Source: G016756615 sp035556195 (GTDB taxonomy: Bacteria > Pseudomonadota > Alphaproteobacteria > Rhizobiales > Rhizobiaceae). Taken from it: DNA of 64,000 nucleotides. Shown piece after piece: positions 53,308-62,997 of the stretch. The notes beneath the pieces are model-generated. The model was not told the origin of the DNA and made no database searches. It worked only from the letters and a program-made list of their open reading frames with translations. The stretch lies in NCBI GenBank assembly GCA_035556195.1, contig DATMFK010000013.1, positions 62,001-126,000 of the forward strand, in the 5' to 3' direction. How positions within the stretch are numbered: the first letter of the stretch is position 1; every line of letters begins with the position of its first letter. Both the position numbers and the translations under genes were made by a program.

Positions 53308-53702
53308 TTCTTTCCTCCCTTGGTTGGCTCTACAGCTGCCCATGGCAGCGACGCCTTGGCGCGCATTCGGCGATTTTGGCAGCTCAGCGCCGTGAAGCTT
53401 TCCACGATCGACAGCGCCCGGCGGAATTCGTAGCCGGAGGTCGAATTGGCGTCGCACTTGGCAGCGGCCATGACGATTTTTTGCCGGCCGGTGCCCCTCC
53501 GTCCTCCCCCTATTTTCGCACAGCGAATTTTTTTTCTCTAATCGGAAAAGTATTGCTCACACCCGCTTACTGTCAAGCCTCGGAATATCCCGCGCGAGTT
53601 GTCTCGGCACGCGCTTCTGACACCAACTAATAAGCCAGGGTGATGCAGCCGCGACGATTGACAGGGTGGAATTCGGCAATATAGCATCAATACCGAAAAA
53701 GT

Positions 53703-53717
53703 TTTCGCATAGTGAAA
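53703..53717. promoter_or_regulatory. TTTCGCATAGTGAAA imperfect palindrome (candidate IclR/other operator)
   Basis: A 15-bp near-palindrome between the dctP and MetE-like genes, about 170 bp before the MetE-like ATG. It resembles operators of some IclR-type regulators, but the assignment is from memory and weak. Confidence 0.3.
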
Positions 53718-53726
53718 TCGTTAATA

Positions 53727-53887
53727 CCAGCCGGCTCGAACCCGGAGAAGCCCGCTGGACCGAGGTGATCGGCGCTGCCGCCTTGATAGGATGCCGGAGC
53801 TCGTCGGCACCCCATGGGCAGGTCGAGGGATGGTGAGGAGCCTCCTCCGACGGCGTCGACAGGATCCGACGCCGGAGGAGGAGTTCG
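53727..53887 (+). promoter_or_regulatory. Structured 5' leader with SD-sequestering hairpin before MetE-like gene
   Basis: The 160-nt leader has at least three possible stems: CCAGC/GCTGG (53727-53758), TGCCG/CGGCA (53792-53809) and a long hairpin at 53841-53881. In the last, CCTCCTCCG and GCGTCG pair with CGACGC and CGGAGGAGG with a 3-nt bulge and an 8-nt loop. Its right arm contains the GGAGGAGG ribosome-binding site just before ATG 53888, so folding would block translation. It may be a riboswitch or thermosensor for the methionine gene; no known class was matched. Confidence 0.45.
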
Positions 53888-54940
53888 ATGCCACGCCCGC
53901 TTCCATTGCTGCCGACCTCGCTGGTCGGCTCCTATGCCCAGCCCGACTGGCTGATCGACCGCAAGAAACTGGCCGGGCGTTTCCCGCCGCGCGTGCGCGC
54001 CCGTGAATTGTGGCGCATTCCACCCGAATGGCTTCGCGAGGCCCAGGACGACGCCACGCTCATTGCTATCCGCGACCAGGAGCGAGCCGGGCTCGACATC
54101 ATCACCGATGGCGAGATACGCCGCGAAAGCTACTCCAACCGATTCGCCACAGCGCTCGAGGGTGTCGACATCGACAATCCCGGCATCGCGCTCGATCGCT
54201 CGGGTCATCCCAACCCGGTGCCCCGCGTGACCGGCAAGGTGCGCCGCAAGCACCCGGTGGAAGTGCGTGACGTCCAATTCCTGCGCGCCGCCACCGACCG
54301 CCGCATCAAGATGACCGTGCCCGGTCCATTCACCATGTCGCAGCAGGCGCAGAACGATTTCTACGAAAGCGACGAGGCGCTCGCGATGGATTACGCGGCT
54401 GCCGTCAACGAGGAGATCAAGGACCTCTTTGCCGCCGGTGCCGACATCGTCCAGGTCGACGAGCCCTACATGCAGGCGCGGCCCGAGAAGGCGCGCGCCT
54501 ATGGCCTGAAGGCGTTGAACCGGGCGCTCGACGGCGTCGAGGGCGAGACGGCCGTGCACATCTGTTTCGGTTATGCCGCAATCATCCACGAGCGGCCCGA
54601 GGGCTATTCCTTCCTGCCGGAACTGGCGGGCTCGACGGCCAGGGCCGTATCCATCGAGACCGCCCAATCCGGCCTCGACTGCTCCGTGCTCGCGAAGCTG
54701 CCGGACAAGACGATCATCCTCGGCGTGCTCGACCTTTCGACGCATGAGGTCGAGACGCCCGAGACGGTCGCGGCACGCATCCGACGCGCCCTGCCGTATG
54801 TCCCGGCCGAACGCATCGTCGTGGCTCCCGATTGCGGGCTGAAATATCTGCCGCGCGATGTCGCGTTCGGCAAGATGAAGGCCATGGCGGAAGGCGCTGC
54901 GATCGTCCGCACGGAGCATGGGGGCGCCGGCCAGGCATAG
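53888..54940 (+). CDS. Core-MetE-like cobalamin-independent methyltransferase
   Basis: A 350-aa protein equivalent to the C-terminal catalytic domain of MetE. Zinc ligands appear as His and Cys in AVHICFGYAA, Glu in SIETAQSGLDCSVL, and Cys in VVAPDCGLKYLP. The N-terminal MetE domain is absent, so it uses a methyl donor other than simple methyl-tetrahydrofolate-triglutamate or another acceptor. Its own structured leader suggests regulation. It overlaps the next gene's alternative frame only slightly. Confidence 0.85.
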   Translation: MPRPLPLLPTSLVGSYAQPDWLIDRKKLAGRFPPRVRARELWRIPPEWLREAQDDATLIAIRDQERAGLDIITDGEIRRESYSNRFATALEGVDIDNPGIALDRSGHPNPVPRVTGKVRRKHPVEVRDVQFLRAATDRRIKMTVPGPFTMSQQAQNDFYESDEALAMDYAAAVNEEIKDLFAAGADIVQVDEPYMQARPEKARAYGLKALNRALDGVEGETAVHICFGYAAIIHERPEGYSFLPELAGSTARAVSIETAQSGLDCSVLAKLPDKTIILGVLDLSTHEVETPETVAARIRRALPYVPAERIVVAPDCGLKYLPRDVAFGKMKAMAEGAAIVRTEHGGAGQA

Positions 54941-54997
54941 GGCGCCGCCAAACCCTCCCTTGCAATTGCTGTACGCTCGCGCAGCGGTCTGCCCGCT

Positions 54998-55011
54998 GTT
55001 CGAATTCGAAC
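54998..55011. promoter_or_regulatory. GTTCGAATTCGAAC palindrome upstream of LssY-C gene
   Basis: A perfect 14-bp palindrome 21 bp before ATG 55032. Its core TTCGAATTCGAA is identical to part of the palindrome at 2131-2150. Confidence 0.35.
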
Positions 55012-55031
55012 GAGCCTGTTACGGTGTGGTC

Positions 55032-55841
55032 ATGGGGAGGATCAGGATCGGGAGATGGCGGCGCGTGGCGCTCGCGGCAGCGGGCGTGGTCGCGGCGTAT
55101 CTGCTTGTCGCTTATTTGGTGCTTCCCGCCGCATGGACCCATTATGAGAGGCAGCCGGGCCTCGCCGGGCACCCGATGGTCACGCGCACGGCGCAAGGCA
55201 TTCCCGGCGATCCGCTGAATGTCGGTCTGGTCGGCGACCGTGACGACATCGCCCGAGCGATGCGGGCCGCGGGATGGTACCCCGCCGATCCGCTGACGCT
55301 TCGCTCCGATGCCGAGATCGTCGGCAGCGTGCTTCTCGATCGGCCGGACCCGACCGCACCTGTGAGCACGCTCTTTCTCGACGGCCGTCGCGAGGACCTC
55401 GCCTACGAATTTCCCGTCGGTGACAACGCCCGGCATCGGCATCACGTCCGGCTTTGGCGGGTCATGGACAAGGGCGCCGAGGATCGCCCCGTCTGGCTGG
55501 GTTCGGCGACGTTCGACCGCCGCGTCGGCGTGAGCGACTACACCGGCCAGGTGACCCACGACATCGCACCCGACATCGATGCCGAGCGCGATTTCCTGGC
55601 CGAGACGCTCGTCAAGGCGGGCATGGCCGAAACCCTCTACCAGATCTCGGGCGTGGGCCCGACCGTCGACGGCCGCAATGGCGAGGGAAGCCACTATTGG
55701 ACCGATGGCGAAATCCACGTCATCGTGCTTGTCGCCGATGGAGTCCGCCGGGCTGCCCCGCCAGCCGTCGTGCCGCCACCCGCCTTCATCGCGACGAAGG
55801 ACGCGGTATGGCGGTCTGTCGCCGACGCCTTCGGGAACTGA
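55032..55841 (+). CDS. LssY C-terminal domain membrane-anchored protein
   Basis: A 269-aa protein with one N-terminal helix (VALAAAGVVAAYLLVAYLVL). The periplasmic part matches LssY-C-type proteins: GDPLNVGLVGDRDDIARAM, AGWYPADPLTLRSDAEIV, FPVGDNARHRHHVRLW. Function unknown. ATG 55032 chosen as it directly precedes the helix. Confidence 0.75.
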   Translation: MGRIRIGRWRRVALAAAGVVAAYLLVAYLVLPAAWTHYERQPGLAGHPMVTRTAQGIPGDPLNVGLVGDRDDIARAMRAAGWYPADPLTLRSDAEIVGSVLLDRPDPTAPVSTLFLDGRREDLAYEFPVGDNARHRHHVRLWRVMDKGAEDRPVWLGSATFDRRVGVSDYTGQVTHDIAPDIDAERDFLAETLVKAGMAETLYQISGVGPTVDGRNGEGSHYWTDGEIHVIVLVADGVRRAAPPAVVPPPAFIATKDAVWRSVADAFGN

Positions 55842-55855
55842 CGAACGGCGCGGCG

Positions 55856-56455
55856 CTACTTCCCGTTCACCAGCCTGAGGATGAGTTGATGGACATTGCC
55901 GCCGTCGCTCATCTCGAGCTTGTCGAAGTCGCGGCTGCGCTGCCGCTGCGCCAGCGAAAGCTCGGCGAGGCGCTTCGTGAGCTCCGACCGGATCTTGCGG
56001 CAATCGGGATCGGCGGGAGCGGAAAAGCCGATGCTCATCGCTTCGATCGCCTTGACCATATCGACGATGATGTCGCCATGGACCTTCTCATGGGCACGAA
56101 TCCCGGCGAAGAAGGTCTCCCAGTCCTTCTGGATCTCGGGCGGCAGTTTCGCGGCAGGTTTGGGCAGCGTGTAAGTGATGATGAGTTTCGGCTTCGCGGT
56201 CACCAGCATGCAGGCGCCGTCCGCCTGCGGCTCGTATTTACGCGTCCAGGTGAGCTTGAAATTGGTATGGGCAATGGTGCGCACGAGCCCACGGATCTTG
56301 GGGCCCCTTTCTCCAATGGACCGATAGAGTTCAGCTCCGGTCTTGCCGGAAATGGCATAGGTCTCGATCTTCTCCGTCGGCTCCCATTGAGCCCGCGCCG
56401 CGGTCGCGGCCGGCAGCAGGGCCACCAGCAGACAAAGTCGGAGGGCTGTCCTCAC
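55856..56455 (-). CDS. DUF922-type secreted protease-like protein
   Basis: A 199-aa exported protein. The signal peptide (RTALRLCLLVALLPAATAAR) starts at GTG 56455, preceded by GAGG. The mature part has HTNFKLTWTRKYEP and the metal-binding HEKVHGD (an HExxH variant), followed by FDKLEMSDG near the C-terminus. A zinc protease role in the periplasm is inferred from DUF922. ATG 56491 is an alternative start. Confidence 0.8.
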   Translation of the reverse strand: MRTALRLCLLVALLPAATAARAQWEPTEKIETYAISGKTGAELYRSIGERGPKIRGLVRTIAHTNFKLTWTRKYEPQADGACMLVTAKPKLIITYTLPKPAAKLPPEIQKDWETFFAGIRAHEKVHGDIIVDMVKAIEAMSIGFSAPADPDCRKIRSELTKRLAELSLAQRQRSRDFDKLEMSDGGNVHQLILRLVNGK

Positions 56456-56621
56456 TTGAATCCTCACCCCTGAATTCGGACGCCAAGCCATAGGGGGAAC
56501 GGCTTCTGGTTTCAACCTTCAGCCAAACCTGTCGCCTGGGCGCTTTCCGCTGGCACATGGCGCGTCGAGCAATTACAACTTTGGCGCGACACCGTCAGCT
56601 CATGCAGAGAAGGAGGGACAG

Positions 56622-57044
56622 ATGCGGATCCTGCTCACCAGCGCTGCCGCCCTATTCGCAACCGCCGCCATGGCCATCGCAACAAGCGCGTCCGCCGACG
56701 AGTGCGGCAACGCCGCGGGCGGACAGGCCGGGCTGAACGAATGCTACGACAAGGCCTTCAAGAAATCGGACGCCGAACTGAACAAGCTCTACAAGGATAT
56801 CGAAAACCGCCTGAAGAGCGATCCGGACACGACGAAGCTGCTGGTCGGGGCGCAGCGGCGCTGGGTCGCCTTCCGCGATGCAGAATGCGAGTTTCAGGCG
56901 TCGGCTTCCTCCGGAGGAAGCGTGGGCCCGATGATCTATTCGATGTGCCTGGATGGCCTGACGAAGCGCCGGATCGAAGACTTCAAGGGCTATCTGCAAT
57001 GCGCGGAAGGCGATTTGAGCTGCCCGGTCCCTGCCGCGAATTGA
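56622..57044 (+). CDS. LprI/DUF1311-family exported protein
   Basis: A 140-aa secreted protein: signal peptide to about residue 25, then the lysozyme-inhibitor LprI/DUF1311 domain with SDAELNKLYKDIENRL and GAQRRWVAFRDAECEF, and conserved cysteines (ADECG, NECYD, AECEF, SMCLD). AGGAGG precedes ATG 56622. It may inhibit a host lysozyme or have an envelope role. Confidence 0.85.
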   Translation: MRILLTSAAALFATAAMAIATSASADECGNAAGGQAGLNECYDKAFKKSDAELNKLYKDIENRLKSDPDTTKLLVGAQRRWVAFRDAECEFQASASSGGSVGPMIYSMCLDGLTKRRIEDFKGYLQCAEGDLSCPVPAAN

Positions 57045-57059
57045 TCGGCTAGCGGCGGG

Positions 57060-57983
57060 ATGGCATCGACGCGTGCAGGAGCAGCGGACGAGAAGGTCGC
57101 GGCGTGCCCGCTACACGAGGCCGCCCGGCCCTTCGCGCAAACCGCCACATGGCGGCTCGCCTCAACCTATATGGCCAAGCCGGGCTTCGCGGCCGGGCTT
57201 GCGTCGTATTGCGGAGCGATGAGTCAGCCACCCGATATGACCTGGCCCGCCAACAAGATGTTCGCCCAGAAAACGCGCTACATCATATGTTACCTTCTGG
57301 TCGGGAATTATGTGCGATGGCTGGGCGGTCAAGGCGCCCCTCCGACGCTCGCGACGCTGCAGAAGCTCTCGTCGGCGAGCCCGCGCCATGTCGCGGAATT
57401 CGTCAAGGCATTGCGTCTTGGCGGTTTCGTCCTGGCCGCCCCGAGCCCGCGGGACAGGCGGTCCATCCATTTGCGCCCTGCCCCGCTCCTTCTGGCGGAA
57501 ATCGCGCGTTCGCCACTCGCGTTCCTTGAAGCTTCCGAGCATATCGACCCGCCGCGCGCGCCCCTTGCGGCCTGTCTGCGCCGCAGTCATGACCGGCTGT
57601 GCCAGCTGCTTGCCCGCTCGACGGAACGCTTCATGGATGGGGATATGCTGCTTGCGCCGTTTCGACCGATCGTGCACTTCACAGAAAAGGATTGCGGCTA
57701 TCCGATCCTGACTGCGGTGCTGGGGCATCGTTATGCCCTCTCGGGCGTGCACGGCCTCCGGCTGCCTGCACCTCTCACCTACGATGCTCTGGCCGAACGC
57801 TTCCAGGTCTCGCGCCAGCATATCGGCAATATCTTCATCGAGGCGGAGAAGCGCGGGTGGTTCACTGTCGCGCAGGGCGGCCGCCTCACATTCGTTTCGG
57901 AAGACCTGATCCACCAGTTCGAGACCTGGGCGGCCGGCCAGATGGCGCATTATCGGGCCATCGCGGAAGAGATCGCGCTCTGA
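57060..57983 (+). CDS. Putative winged-helix transcriptional regulator
   Basis: A 307-aa protein without signal peptide. It has two possible winged-helix modules: residues 95-140 (LATLQKLSSASPRHVAEFVK, then DRRSIHLRP, MarR-like) and residues 245-285 (LTYDALAERFQVSRQHIGNI, then WFTVAQGGRLTFV, Crp-like). It ends 18 bp from the end of the convergent autotransporter gene. Role and ligand unknown. Confidence 0.65.
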   Translation: MASTRAGAADEKVAACPLHEAARPFAQTATWRLASTYMAKPGFAAGLASYCGAMSQPPDMTWPANKMFAQKTRYIICYLLVGNYVRWLGGQGAPPTLATLQKLSSASPRHVAEFVKALRLGGFVLAAPSPRDRRSIHLRPAPLLLAEIARSPLAFLEASEHIDPPRAPLAACLRRSHDRLCQLLARSTERFMDGDMLLAPFRPIVHFTEKDCGYPILTAVLGHRYALSGVHGLRLPAPLTYDALAERFQVSRQHIGNIFIEAEKRGWFTVAQGGRLTFVSEDLIHQFETWAAGQMAHYRAIAEEIAL

Positions 57984-58001
57984 TCGAAGTGGCTCGGCAG
58001 T

Positions 58002-61000
58002 TCAGAACCTGACGCTCAGCGCGCCCCAAAAGCTGTTCTCCGCGGCGCCCGATGCGAACCTGCCCTTGTAGGACAGGCCCGCGGACACGGTCCGGCCGAG
58101 CTCATAGTCGAAACCGGCCTCCACCAGGGCCATATCGCGAGCCAGCGGGGTGCCGGAGACGGAAAAGACCGTGCCGCCTGAGGCGAAGGCAAGCGACGCG
58201 CCTGGAACGGTGTCACCGAAACCGTGCTGCCAACCGGCGCTCAGATACGGGTCGAGCCGCCCACCATTCGCCAGGTCCAGGCTGCTCGTGAACCGCACGC
58301 CAAGCATGGAGGAGAGCGACCGATAATCATCCGCCGAGCCCGTCAATGCAGCGCTCGAGCCATCCTCCCGGAAGACGTCGGCGTCGAGGTCCACATAGGC
58401 GAGGCCGGCGAACGGCTCGATGGCTGCCTTGCCCGATCCGGCCGTGCGGAGATCGAAACGGTAGCTCGCCTCGCCGAAGACCTGCCTGGCGGCAGCGCGG
58501 TAGCGGGCGGAACCGTGTTCCATGAAACCGGGGAATTCGATCGTACGGTCGATCGAAACGTCGTTCCAGCCATAGGCAGCGCCCGCGAGCAGATCAAGCG
58601 CGCCGAGGCTGGCGGCGCCGTAGACGCCGAGATCGACCCGATCGAGGCTGCCCGACGAATCGAGGGCGTCCGCCTCCAAAGTCGAACGACCATACCCGCC
58701 GACGATGCCGAGGCGATAACTCTCGGCAAGGGGCACGTCGAGGCCGGCAAAGAGGCCGCGTGCTTCACTGGTGACGCGAGCCCTGCCGGCGCCCTCATTC
58801 TCGGACCGTCCGCCATAGGCGCGGGTCCAGAGCGTCGCGGCGGAGCCTGTTACAAGGGGAGCGCTGGCGGCGCCGCCGGTGGCGCCAACGGGATCGTTGG
58901 CGAAGGCCTGCCGAAGACGCTGCGTGACCGCGTCCCGAAGATAGGTCGAATGTTCCACCATCACCCCGGAGGCAGAGGCATGGATCTCGCCCGACAGCGC
59001 GTCGAAGGCGGCCGGCGCCTGAGCGGCCGTGAGCTGAAGGATCGCGTCATAGACGGGATTGCCGAGCCCGAGGCGCTCCGCCGCGTCTGCCACGACCTTC
59101 TGCTCCGTTGGGAACACCACATCCTCGAAGGCCCAGCTGTTGCGCTTGAGGGTCAGGTACACATTGTTGGCATCGTAGCTCAGGACGGGGTCGAGAAATG
59201 CGAGATTCGTCGTGACGGAGGTGAACTCGCCCGCCACGCCGCCATCGGCGGAGAGGATCGTGTAGACGGTTTTCGGAGCGTATTTGCCCTCTCCGGCGAT
59301 CGCCTGCACCGTTCCGCCGGAAAGCGCGGCCCTGCCTTCGGCGGCAAGAAGGTCATGTTCGCCGGAGGGCGCACCGTCGACCACATAGGTCGATCCCGAG
59401 GCGAAGGCGACGTCGCCGGCCACCGACAAGGTTCCCGGCGAATGGCCTGGAGACACCAAGCCGCCATTCCTGACGAACAGCCCATTGATCGTCCCCGTCC
59501 CGCTGATCATTCCGCCGGAGTCGACCATGACGTCGGAGGAAAGACGAGAGCGGGGCGCCAGCACAAGCCCTGACCCGACAATGGTGGTCCCGCCAGCCTC
59601 GGCAGTGCCGGCGAACAGCGCAGTGCCGCCGCCTCGGAGCACCAGGAACCCCGGGCCGGTCATGAGTTCCGGCAGGGCATAGGTGCCCTTGCGGTCGAAG
59701 ACGAGCGTCCCGTTGTTGACGACGTTCCCGGAAATACTGCCGGTCCAACCGCCATCGCCGACCTGCAGGCTCCCGGCCTCGATCACCGTCGCGCCGGCAT
59801 AGGAGTTGTCGGCCGTCAGAACGAGGGAACCGGTCCCGCTCTTGGTGAGGGAACCCGAGCCGGCGATGGTACCGGAATAGGTCCCATCGGCGGCCTGGTC
59901 GAAGACGAGGGCCGCTTCATTGACGATATCGCCGGCAAGGCTACTGCTCGTGCCTACGAGGCGGCCCGCCGCGATCAGCGTTCCGCCGCTATGGGAAGCG
60001 GCGGCTGTGAGGATAAGGGTGCCATCGCCCGTCTTGACGAGCGTGCCGGTCTTGCCGCCGTCGTCGATCGAACCCGCGAGGGTCGCCCGCCCGGCATCGA
60101 TATTGATCCGGGCGGTGCCGGAAAGCTCGATGGCATTGGCGAGGCTGAGATCGCTGGTCGCGAATTCCAGCGCCGTCCCGTCGTCCATGGCGATCGTGCC
60201 CGTGCCCAGGGCAGTGTTTGAAGCCACAGCGACGGTCCCGGCGAGCACCCGCGTCCCGCCTGAATAGTCATTGGCTCCAGACAGCATGAGCCGGCCGGCT
60301 TCGGCTTTGGCGAGGGAGCCCGCTCCGGTGATCCGCCCGGCAAAGGCGGCGTCTGCCGTTTGCGTCACCATCAGCGTCTTGGTGCCGAGATTGATGATGC
60401 CCGCATCCGAACCGGCCAAGGTCCCGACGGAGGCCAGGGTTGGGGAGATGCCGGATATATCGAGCGTCGCATTCACGGTGATGCCGTCCGAACCGGCGAT
60501 GGAGCCGCTCCCCGAGAGCATCAGGGTGCCCTCCTGGATCAATGTGGCGCCAGAATAGCTGCTCTCCCCCGTCAAGACGAGCGCGCCGCCGCCCGTCTTC
60601 GAAAGCGACCCGACTGACAGGCCGTCGCCGAGGGAACCCGACAGGGTTCCGGTCCGGCCCGCGCCGATGAATATGGCGGCATCGCCCGAGAGCCGGATCG
60701 CATTGGCGAGTACGAGACTATCGGCGGCGAGGTCGAGCAAGGCGCCACCCTCGATCGCGATGAACCCGGTCCCTGACGCGCCGTTCGATGCGACCTTGAG
60801 CGCACCGGCCTGGATCGTCGTTCCGCCGGAATAGTCGCTCGCGCCGGTGAGGGTAAGAGTGCCGCTCCCCGACTTCACGAGCGAGCCCGAGCCGGTGATC
60901 CGCCCGGCAAACGTGGTGTCGACAGATTGCCTCACCGTCAAGGATTTCCCGCCGAGATGAACGGTGCCTGGCGCGGAGCCGGTCAGGCTTTCGATGGTCG

Positions 61001-62708
61001 TTCCGCCCGATGACAGGCCGGAAATGTCGAGCGCGCTGTTGACGATGACGCCGCGCGAAGCAGCGATGGCGCCGGCATCCGCGAGCGCCAGCGTGCCCTG
61101 ATCGATCCGCGTTACGCCCGAATAGGCATTGTTGCCGGTCAGGGTCAGTGTCCCGCTGCCCTGCTTGACCAGTCCGCCGGAACCCGAGATCACGCCGCCG
61201 AAGGTGCCGAAGACGTAGTCGTTGAACCGGAAGCTTCGGTCCTGGATAACCGTGAGCGTCTTGGCGCCCAGCCGGATCTCTCCCATTGGGACGCCGTCAC
61301 TGCCGTAGATCTCCCGAATGGTTGCGCCGGAGGTGGTTGCCGAGATGTCCAGGGTTCCGTCGATCTCGACGCTGTCGGACCTTGCGATGGTGCCTGCGCC
61401 GGAAAGGGCGAGCGTTCCTTGGCTGATCTGCGTCGCGCCGACATAGTCATTCACGCCGGAGAGGATAAGGGTGCCGCTCCCTATCTTGGCGACCACGCCG
61501 GAACCGCGGATCGCCTGGTCCAGGGTGAAGCTCGTCGAAGGGTTGATCGACAGCCGGGCGCCATCGGCATAGATGTCGCCGATCAGTCTCGCTCCCGCGT
61601 CGATATTGAGCCGGCCGTTCATGACCAGCGACGCGGCACGGCTGCTTCCGTCTCCGGAGAGACCGCCCTCGATGCGTGCCGTCGAGCCCAACGTCACGGT
61701 GACATCGCCACCGTAGATCGCGGCGCCGCCGCCGGCCGAGCCACCGCCATTGCCGCCCCGCACCGTGGATCCCACGACGATCGTCCCGCTCTGCCTGGCG
61801 GCGATGCCGTATCCGCCGCCGCTGTCCCATCCTCCGTTCGCCCCGCCTGCCCCACCATTGCCGCCCACGATCGTCCCCTGGACGACGACCGTGCCGCCAT
61901 AGGCGCCACCCAGCACCACGCCAGCCCCGGCTGCACCGCCATTGCCGCCGCGTGTCGCGCCGGTACCGCCATGGCCGCCATCGCCGCCGGTAACGGTCGA
62001 TTGGATGGTGATGTTTGCGCCGCTTCTGTTGAGGGTCAGACCGTGACCGCCCGACCCTGCCATCCCGCCATAATCGCCCCCGTTGCCGCCATTGCCGCCA
62101 CGGCCGCCGACGAGATCCACGGAGAGGGTATAGTCGGTCCCGTAGAGCAGCGCGCCGTCGCCGGCGCCGCCGCCGCCGCCTCCGGCACGTCCGCCTGCCC
62201 CCCCGTGGCCGCCATTGCCGCCCCTCGTCAATGTCGTCGGCAGCGGGGCCGCCAAGGGGTCGACGAAGCCATGCGCGCCGCCGCCGCCACCGCCGCCTGC
62301 GCCGTCGCCGCTTTCACCATCGGTGCCGTCGGTATTCCCGAGGCGACCACCGCCGATCCCGCCCCGAGCCACGTCATACTGGGCGCCGGTTTCCAGGCAG
62401 CTCATATCCGGGCAGCCGAAGGATCTCCCGCCATCACCGCCGTAATACCCGCCGCCTCCACCGCCACCGCCGCCGACGACGCTATCGATGCCCTTGCCAC
62501 CGTAGCCGGTGCCTCCGTCACCGCCCCCGGACCCGCCATCGCCTCCTGAACCTCCGCCGGCCAGGGCCGGCGCGACGGCCAGGCCGAGGGCAAGGACCAA
62601 CGCACAAGCCATGCAGGAAGTCGTGCAGGCAGCAGGAAGCCTGAAACGATCGCCAGGCCCCCTGCCGGACAAGAGCCCGCTTGTTGCCGTCCCGCCACCA
62701 GCCGCCAT
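58002..62708 (-). CDS. Very large glycine-rich autotransporter (type Va), PATR-repeat passenger
   Basis: A roughly 1568-aa outer-membrane autotransporter. A signal peptide (CALVLALGLAVAPALA) leads into a Gly-rich segment of about 250 residues (GGxGG repeats). The passenger beta-helix has seven passenger-associated transport repeats of the form GSGSLVKSGSGTLTLTG...YSGGT. The C-terminal beta-barrel of about 270 residues ends ENSFWGALSVRF with the terminal Phe. It displays an adhesin or similar passenger. ATG 62708 has GGAAAG upstream; ATG 62762 would add 18 residues. It is monocistronic and convergent with the putative regulator. Confidence 0.9.
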   Translation of the reverse strand: MAAGGGTATSGLLSGRGPGDRFRLPAACTTSCMACALVLALGLAVAPALAGGGSGGDGGSGGGDGGTGYGGKGIDSVVGGGGGGGGGYYGGDGGRSFGCPDMSCLETGAQYDVARGGIGGGRLGNTDGTDGESGDGAGGGGGGGAHGFVDPLAAPLPTTLTRGGNGGHGGAGGRAGGGGGGAGDGALLYGTDYTLSVDLVGGRGGNGGNGGDYGGMAGSGGHGLTLNRSGANITIQSTVTGGDGGHGGTGATRGGNGGAAGAGVVLGGAYGGTVVVQGTIVGGNGGAGGANGGWDSGGGYGIAARQSGTIVVGSTVRGGNGGGSAGGGAAIYGGDVTVTLGSTARIEGGLSGDGSSRAASLVMNGRLNIDAGARLIGDIYADGARLSINPSTSFTLDQAIRGSGVVAKIGSGTLILSGVNDYVGATQISQGTLALSGAGTIARSDSVEIDGTLDISATTSGATIREIYGSDGVPMGEIRLGAKTLTVIQDRSFRFNDYVFGTFGGVISGSGGLVKQGSGTLTLTGNNAYSGVTRIDQGTLALADAGAIAASRGVIVNSALDISGLSSGGTTIESLTGSAPGTVHLGGKSLTVRQSVDTTFAGRITGSGSLVKSGSGTLTLTGASDYSGGTTIQAGALKVASNGASGTGFIAIEGGALLDLAADSLVLANAIRLSGDAAIFIGAGRTGTLSGSLGDGLSVGSLSKTGGGALVLTGESSYSGATLIQEGTLMLSGSGSIAGSDGITVNATLDISGISPTLASVGTLAGSDAGIINLGTKTLMVTQTADAAFAGRITGAGSLAKAEAGRLMLSGANDYSGGTRVLAGTVAVASNTALGTGTIAMDDGTALEFATSDLSLANAIELSGTARINIDAGRATLAGSIDDGGKTGTLVKTGDGTLILTAAASHSGGTLIAAGRLVGTSSSLAGDIVNEAALVFDQAADGTYSGTIAGSGSLTKSGTGSLVLTADNSYAGATVIEAGSLQVGDGGWTGSISGNVVNNGTLVFDRKGTYALPELMTGPGFLVLRGGGTALFAGTAEAGGTTIVGSGLVLAPRSRLSSDVMVDSGGMISGTGTINGLFVRNGGLVSPGHSPGTLSVAGDVAFASGSTYVVDGAPSGEHDLLAAEGRAALSGGTVQAIAGEGKYAPKTVYTILSADGGVAGEFTSVTTNLAFLDPVLSYDANNVYLTLKRNSWAFEDVVFPTEQKVVADAAERLGLGNPVYDAILQLTAAQAPAAFDALSGEIHASASGVMVEHSTYLRDAVTQRLRQAFANDPVGATGGAASAPLVTGSAATLWTRAYGGRSENEGAGRARVTSEARGLFAGLDVPLAESYRLGIVGGYGRSTLEADALDSSGSLDRVDLGVYGAASLGALDLLAGAAYGWNDVSIDRTIEFPGFMEHGSARYRAAARQVFGEASYRFDLRTAGSGKAAIEPFAGLAYVDLDADVFREDGSSAALTGSADDYRSLSSMLGVRFTSSLDLANGGRLDPYLSAGWQHGFGDTVPGASLAFASGGTVFSVSGTPLARDMALVEAGFDYELGRTVSAGLSYKGRFASGAAENSFWGALSVRF

Positions 62709-62997
62709 TCTTTCCGCCGCCCTGCCTGAGCCGACCTCATCGCGTCGGCCGTCCGATCCCATCGGCGCGCAAAATCGCCCGCCGGCAGCCTTGTTCCTAG
62801 TCCAAACTCTGCATGGATCGGTCTCTCGCGCTCGGCGCCTTTCCTATCGATGCTTCGAGCGAAGCAAGGGCCCTGATCAGGAGATGCCACTATCTTAGGG
62901 TGAACGATGCGCGGTTCGATCACGCAAAGCGTGATTTGGTCGTCGGCCCGGGCTTTGTTACCTTGCGTTGGTAGCAGACGAAACGAGGATGACGAGC

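Larger units (their letters stand above)
53308..53887. other. Intergenic region with operator-like palindrome and structured leader
   Basis: No gene is seen in this 580-bp divergent region. The left part (53308-53600), including the AT-rich 53510-53560, should hold the dctP promoter. It also contains the palindrome at 53703-53717 and the leader hairpins at 53727-53881, listed separately. Confidence 0.6.
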
